Assembly: GCA_003427395.1 (NCBI GenBank)
Contig: BFEA01000348.1
Span: 400,408-420,610 of the forward strand
Source: Chara braunii
Lineage: Eukaryota; Streptophyta; Charophyceae; Charales; Characeae
DNA length: 20,203 nt
Reading direction: 5' to 3'
The position numbers and the translations under genes are program-made. The notes under the pieces were generated by a model. That model made no database searches, was not told the origin of the DNA, and saw nothing but the letters and a program-made list of their open reading frames with translations. Below are positions 16,410-20,203 of this stretch, piece by piece (the first letter of the stretch is position 1; each line of letters starts with the position of its first letter).

Positions 16410-18363
16410 ATGGCGTCCACGTACCTCCAAGCGGCCAAGAAGGCACTAATGCAACAGGATCAGATGCAAACAGATTCCACTTCAGGTACAAAAGAACTAC
16501 CTGCCCGCACGCCAACGGACTCAACCCACGCTTCGTCTCAGGGAACACAATGAACTACCTCATCATACAAGCCCCTGGGACAAAGGGCGTTAGAATTCCT
16601 GATGAGCAAAACGGAGATCAAGACAGAGATAACCAAAACAAAGGAAACAATCAAGGATGCAAATGGCCAGGAAGTCAAAGTCGAAGTGTGGGAGTACCCA
16701 GCGCAGGACCTCCAATCCCTGAACGAGGTCTATGAAAAGCATGCTGTGAACAGGGATTTACCGCTCGATAAAAGAGGAAATGGGTGATGGACAAGCTCAG
16801 GGAAATGGAGAACATACCTGGCACAGAACCGGAAGTGTGCTACCACAAAAGGGGAAGGTACACAGTCATGATCCTGTGCGTTGATCCTTCTTATGCACAA
16901 TTCCTCATCTCCCTCTGTTCACTGAAGTGCAAAGGCTCGGTAGTTACAATCCAAAGATGGAAACCACGAGGGAACCTCAAGCAGAAGCCTCCAGACACAG
17001 ACAAACGATGCTCATAAACCACTTATGGGTGCAATTCGACAACTTATCTGAAGGAATGCACAGCTTCGTTTAGAAAAGGTTACAAGAGGAATTCCCCAAC
17101 AATCCGATTATAGACTGGCTACGAGCCAACCCAGACTTCATGGCACCCAACCACGACTCGAGAGTGGCATGCCTTGAGGTATCTTCAGGCACGACACCAA
17201 AGTTCCCGAATACTTGGATCTTCCGGAAAAATGGCCAACGCATCACAATCTGCATCTCCACCAAAAGGAACCCTTACTGCTTCCGTTGCAGGAAAAAGGG
17301 ACACCTTGGCATGCACTGTCCGCAGATGGGGGAAAAAGGAAGAAAGATAGTACTCAGACAATCAATGCTGGTGGAATGTGACACCAAACCCGGGGTATGG
17401 TACATTAACAACGCTCAGTTCAGAGGCTGGATTTTTTACGACAACCTGGCAAACCCCAAGTGGATCTGGGTCCTACAGGGGGAACCCCAGGTCAAACCGG
17501 ATATTTACCTTCCCCACGATAGCAGATGGAGGTCGGTGGGAGCCAAGCGAATAGAGGACAAGAACACAGGTTTCCGCACGGAACAGGTAATCTGCGAAGC
17601 AGGATTGCTAGACAATAAGCAAAGATTGGAATCAATGAACGAAATGCATGAAATTGGACATACCGCAAAAAAGGCCTATCTGGAAAACCGAAGAGCCAAA
17701 ACAGTCCGAGAGGCGCAGTCCAACTCAGCTTGTTCGACACCCAAATCCGCAGCCTCCCAAACCCGGGGAGAAGACAACCTCCGTATTGATGGATCTCTAA
17801 AGTGCAAACAAGAACAATCCGAATGTGAAATAGAGGCTAGTGTACCGGGGAAAAGGAAGCAACAGTCGACAGGATTGGCAAGCGCCCTACCGACTGATAT
17901 GGAAATGGACGGGAACGAACACACCAAGCAATCAAACATAGGGCAGGGTGAGAGCAGGACCCTACCGACTGACGGAACAACACCAATCAAGGAAAACTCC
18001 CTCCCAAAGGACAGGGCAACAGACCCGGAAGGAGGGGAGGATGCCATGGACTTCTCTCTACACACAGGAAGGGGTAAGAAAAGGGATAGATCAGGGTCAA
18101 GCGCAACACAGTCCTCCAAGGAAGAAGATGAGGATATGTCTGAGAAGGACGAGGAGGAACCCGAGGATGAGTTCGAGGAGGAGAACACGGATATGGAGGA
18201 GGAGGAGGAGGACTCTCTTGAATACGTACAACAAACAATACATCAAGTCACTGGGAGCAAGAACAGTGGAATTCGAAGTGAGATTGGCCCATCACAAACA
18301 CCTCAGAAATCTCAGAGCAGTGACGACAACGGCCAGCAAAATAAGCACATAGAACAGGTTTAA
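16410..18363 (+). pseudogene. LINE ORF1, N-terminal part with CCHC zinc knuckle
   Basis: ORF1 proteins bind element RNA and act as chaperones in the ribonucleoprotein. The ATG at 16410 opens MASTYLQAAKKALMQQD. The frame has a TGA at 16551-16553 and 16785-16787, changes frame near 16790, again near 17010, and has a TAG at 17071-17073. LWVQFDNLSEGMHSFV near 17020-17070 resembles the DUF4283-type segment of plant LINE ORF1. The long frame from 17140 carries a canonical C-x2-C-x4-H-x4-C knuckle (CFRCRKKGHLGMHC, 17278-17319) and ends in a strongly acidic tail (about 18112-18235). The acidic tail is followed by a TAA at 18361-18363. Confidence 0.85.
17278..17319 (+). other. CCHC zinc knuckle of LINE ORF1
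   Basis: The four ligands C, C, H, C are at codons 47, 50, 55 and 60 of the frame opening at 17140, with standard spacing. Confidence 0.93.
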
Positions 18364-19275
18364 AGCACTAGAGAAGGAAGGGGAAATCAACGAATTCTAT
18401 GCAGCACAATACAGTTTGAAAACGAAGGTCGAAAAAGATGAGATCAAGGTGGATCTAAACAGTTATACACAACACTTCGCATGACCCAAAACCTATGAAG
18501 AAAAAAACACAGACAAAAAGGCCAAAAGACAGAGGAACACAGCAAGTAATTCAGGAGCAGAAGAACACACGAACTAGACCACGGAGGACACAAAAACAGT
18601 GGACGACAGATAGGCCGCCATTCTCGAGGCACAGGTCCATGCACTACGGGACCAAAACAGGGAATTGGATGAGAACTGCCTAAATCTCAAAGACATGGTC
18701 ATAGGGTACAACAAGGAAATAGAGGCAGCAGCCAGGCTGGACGCTCGAGCCAATCCCAAACAGCGTACAATGATCCTGTACAGATGGAACAACACTTACG
18801 AGACCTGGGAAATCGCATACCGCAAATCCATGGCTCTGCTGTCAGCCATGGATCAGGACTGCACTCAACAGTATCTGAGGAAGTGTATTTCCGATGTAGT
18901 GCCAACAAGGGCCCACATTCTGGGAACCAAAAAGGAGGTGTGTGAGGTATGGAAGGAGCAGGAGGGCAGCCCGCAGAGTGCGGATCTCAGACCTATCATT
19001 TTTGAACTCAGGGAAGAGGCAGAGCTCAAGGACAACCTGTGTTGGATCCTGTGGCAGGTAGTGGAAGCAATTCCCTATGGTCTGCTGGGAGGGAACACAG
19101 CAGCGGAAAGAGCAGCATTCAGCGCCTCACTAGTCCCAGCATACGACATCTTCCAAATGTCACCCAGGCGGCTTGGCATGAAATTAATGGGGTCTATTTC
19201 AACTGGAAGGGACATTGGGCCTACCGGATCCTAGAGCACGCTAGCAACAGTTGTGAGTCCGCGGGATCAAACTGA
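18351..19275 (+). pseudogene. LINE ORF1 continuation or extra ORF, unrecognised domain
   Basis: A second frame opens at 18351 without an ATG and overlaps the acidic-tail frame by about 12 bases, so the simplest reading is one ORF1 split by an indel. It reads FKALEKEGEINEFYAAQY, then TGA 18482-18484, TAG 18575-18577 and TAG 18611-18613, then a coiled-coil-like AILEAQVHALRDQNRELDEN and a helical, Trp-rich segment (YRWNNTYETWEIAYRK, ELKDNLCWILWQVVEAIPYG). After a frame change near 19165 it continues HEINGVYFNWKGHWAYRILE and ends in TGA at 19273-19275. I do not recognise this domain. It would make ORF1 about 950 codons long, larger than usual for L1-type ORF1. Confidence 0.6.
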
Positions 19276-19283
19276 CGTTGACA

Positions 19284-20203
19284 ATGGGGGAACCCACCAC
19301 AGGTTGGCAAACACCCCCGAACTATAAGAAGTTTGGTGTCCGCAAGCGAGAACCCAATCTGAGGATTATGTCTTGGAATATAAATGGCATGTCCTCGCTG
19401 CTCAACAATCAAGGTAAATGGGATAACATAGCAAAGGCCACAAATTGGTATGGCAAGTCTCCCCCAGACATACTTTGCTTTCAAGAAACTCACTTGACCC
19501 AATCATTGGAGCACCAATGAACTCAGAACTAGATAATTAAAAAACTTAAATGGGTGAGAGAAGCGATCTGGGCCCCATCTCAAGTGCCTCACTAAGCGGG
19601 AGTGGTCATACTTCTTCACGCCAATGCCAAGGCAACTAGTAAAATCTCCATACAATCATCCGAAGTGGACGCGACGGAAGGAAGATGGACGAGTTTAAAG
19701 TTTCAATTTCTTGAGGAACAATTTCAAATCGTCTCCATCTACTGTCCCAACACATTACATCAAAGAAGGGACCTGATCGAGCAGCAAGCTCCAAAATGCG
19801 ATCCACACAGACACCTTCTGCTCACAGGTGATTGTAACGCCGCACTCAACCCATCAATGGACCGCTTCTCGGGGGGTAACTCCCCAACAGAGAACATTAC
19901 ATGGAGCTAAGCACTCCCCATCCACGACATAATGACCGAAAAGAATTTGTTGGACTAGTACAGAGTTAATCACCCAGACAACAAAGAATATACCTATCTA
20001 CAAAGGAATAGAAGTCAACACATATCCGCCCCTAGAATATATTATATCCTGATATCAAAATCACTTCTAGGTTCAGTGCACAACGCAACAATAGAGGGCC
20101 TACCCCATTACTCTGGCTTAGACCACAAGCCTATCACACTTAATCTCAATTTAGGAAACAATCCAAACAGAGGGAAAAGTTTTTCAAAATTAACAACTCG
20201 ATC
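19284..20203 (+). pseudogene. LINE ORF2, apurinic-endonuclease-like domain (partial)
   Basis: The endonuclease nicks target DNA to prime reverse transcription. The ATG at 19284 is 8 bases after the ORF1 stop. One single frame runs to the window end: LRIMSWNINGM, DILCFQETHL, VVILLHANA, LLTGDCNAAL, RIYYILIS and GLDHKPI are the family landmarks (WN, QET, GDFN, RIDYI and SDH motifs). Stops in that frame are TGA 19518-19520, TAG 19530-19532, TAA 19593-19595, TAA 19908-19910 and TAG 19956-19958. The Asp of RIDYI reads Tyr here, and GDFN and SDH are altered to GDCN and LDH. No frameshift is needed over 920 bases, so this part decayed by point mutations. Confidence 0.9.

Larger units (their letters stand above)
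16410..20203 (+). mobile_element. Degenerate L1-like LINE, 3' end beyond the window
   Basis: A non-LTR retrotransposon in order: ORF1 with CCHC zinc knuckle, a further ORF1 segment, then ORF2 starting with an apurinic-endonuclease-like domain. RT would follow outside the window. Both ORFs carry stops and frame changes. The order and the knuckle type fit plant L1-clade LINEs; clade assignment needs the RT. Confidence 0.88.

Overview
The window looks like repeat-dominated eukaryotic nuclear DNA, most likely from a plant or green-alga lineage. I infer this from a Ty3/gypsy pol of plant type, a primer-binding site complementary to initiator tRNA-Met, an L1-like LINE and abundant microsatellites. 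A charophyte alga is possible but cannot be proven from sequence alone. I find no intact host gene. Nearly everything that can be recognised is decayed retrotransposon or simple repeat, so the annotation is mostly of pseudogene fragments.

Layout. 1-2.5 kb: a (CA)n start, a clear 19-bp minisatellite (113-317), one weak zinc-finger-like fragment, and otherwise unassigned DNA. 2.96-3.75 kb: a remarkable block of simple repeats, with a ~630-bp pyrimidine tract, then nine GGG runs, then (TG)25, then (TGAC)n. 3.76-10.37 kb: a Ty3/gypsy element on the minus strand. Its order along the minus strand is primer-binding site, leader, gag (coiled coil, capsid-like core, RGG/zinc knuckle), protease, reverse transcriptase, RNase H, integrase and post-integrase domain. 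It carries many stop codons, several frameshifts and lost catalytic residues. 10.37 to about 11.2 kb: its probable 5' LTR with a TATA-like box, interrupted by a (CT)n run that contains an unremoved sequencing adapter (10621-10658).

11.8-14.6 kb: (CA)35, a tiny poly(A) insertion with a 14-bp target-site duplication, a second LTR-like fragment related to the first, a degenerate tandem repeat with a 94-bp higher-order period, and a 38-nt poly(A). 14660-14925: a 125-bp-arm near-perfect inverted repeat. 14.9-20.2 kb: unassigned GA-rich and C-rich DNA, then a plus-strand LINE from about 16410. The LINE has an unusually long ORF1 (CCHC knuckle, acidic tail, then an unrecognised coiled-coil/Trp-rich region) and the start of ORF2 (apurinic-endonuclease-like domain). 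It runs off the end of the window before reverse transcriptase, and it too is broken by stops and frameshifts.

The two retroelements encode independent replication machineries and do not cooperate with other genes in the window. The points most worth following are the long hairpin at 14660-14925, the extra region in LINE ORF1, the 3-kb-scale simple-repeat/LTR relationships, and the adapter, which means the local assembly around 10.5-10.7 kb should not be trusted.
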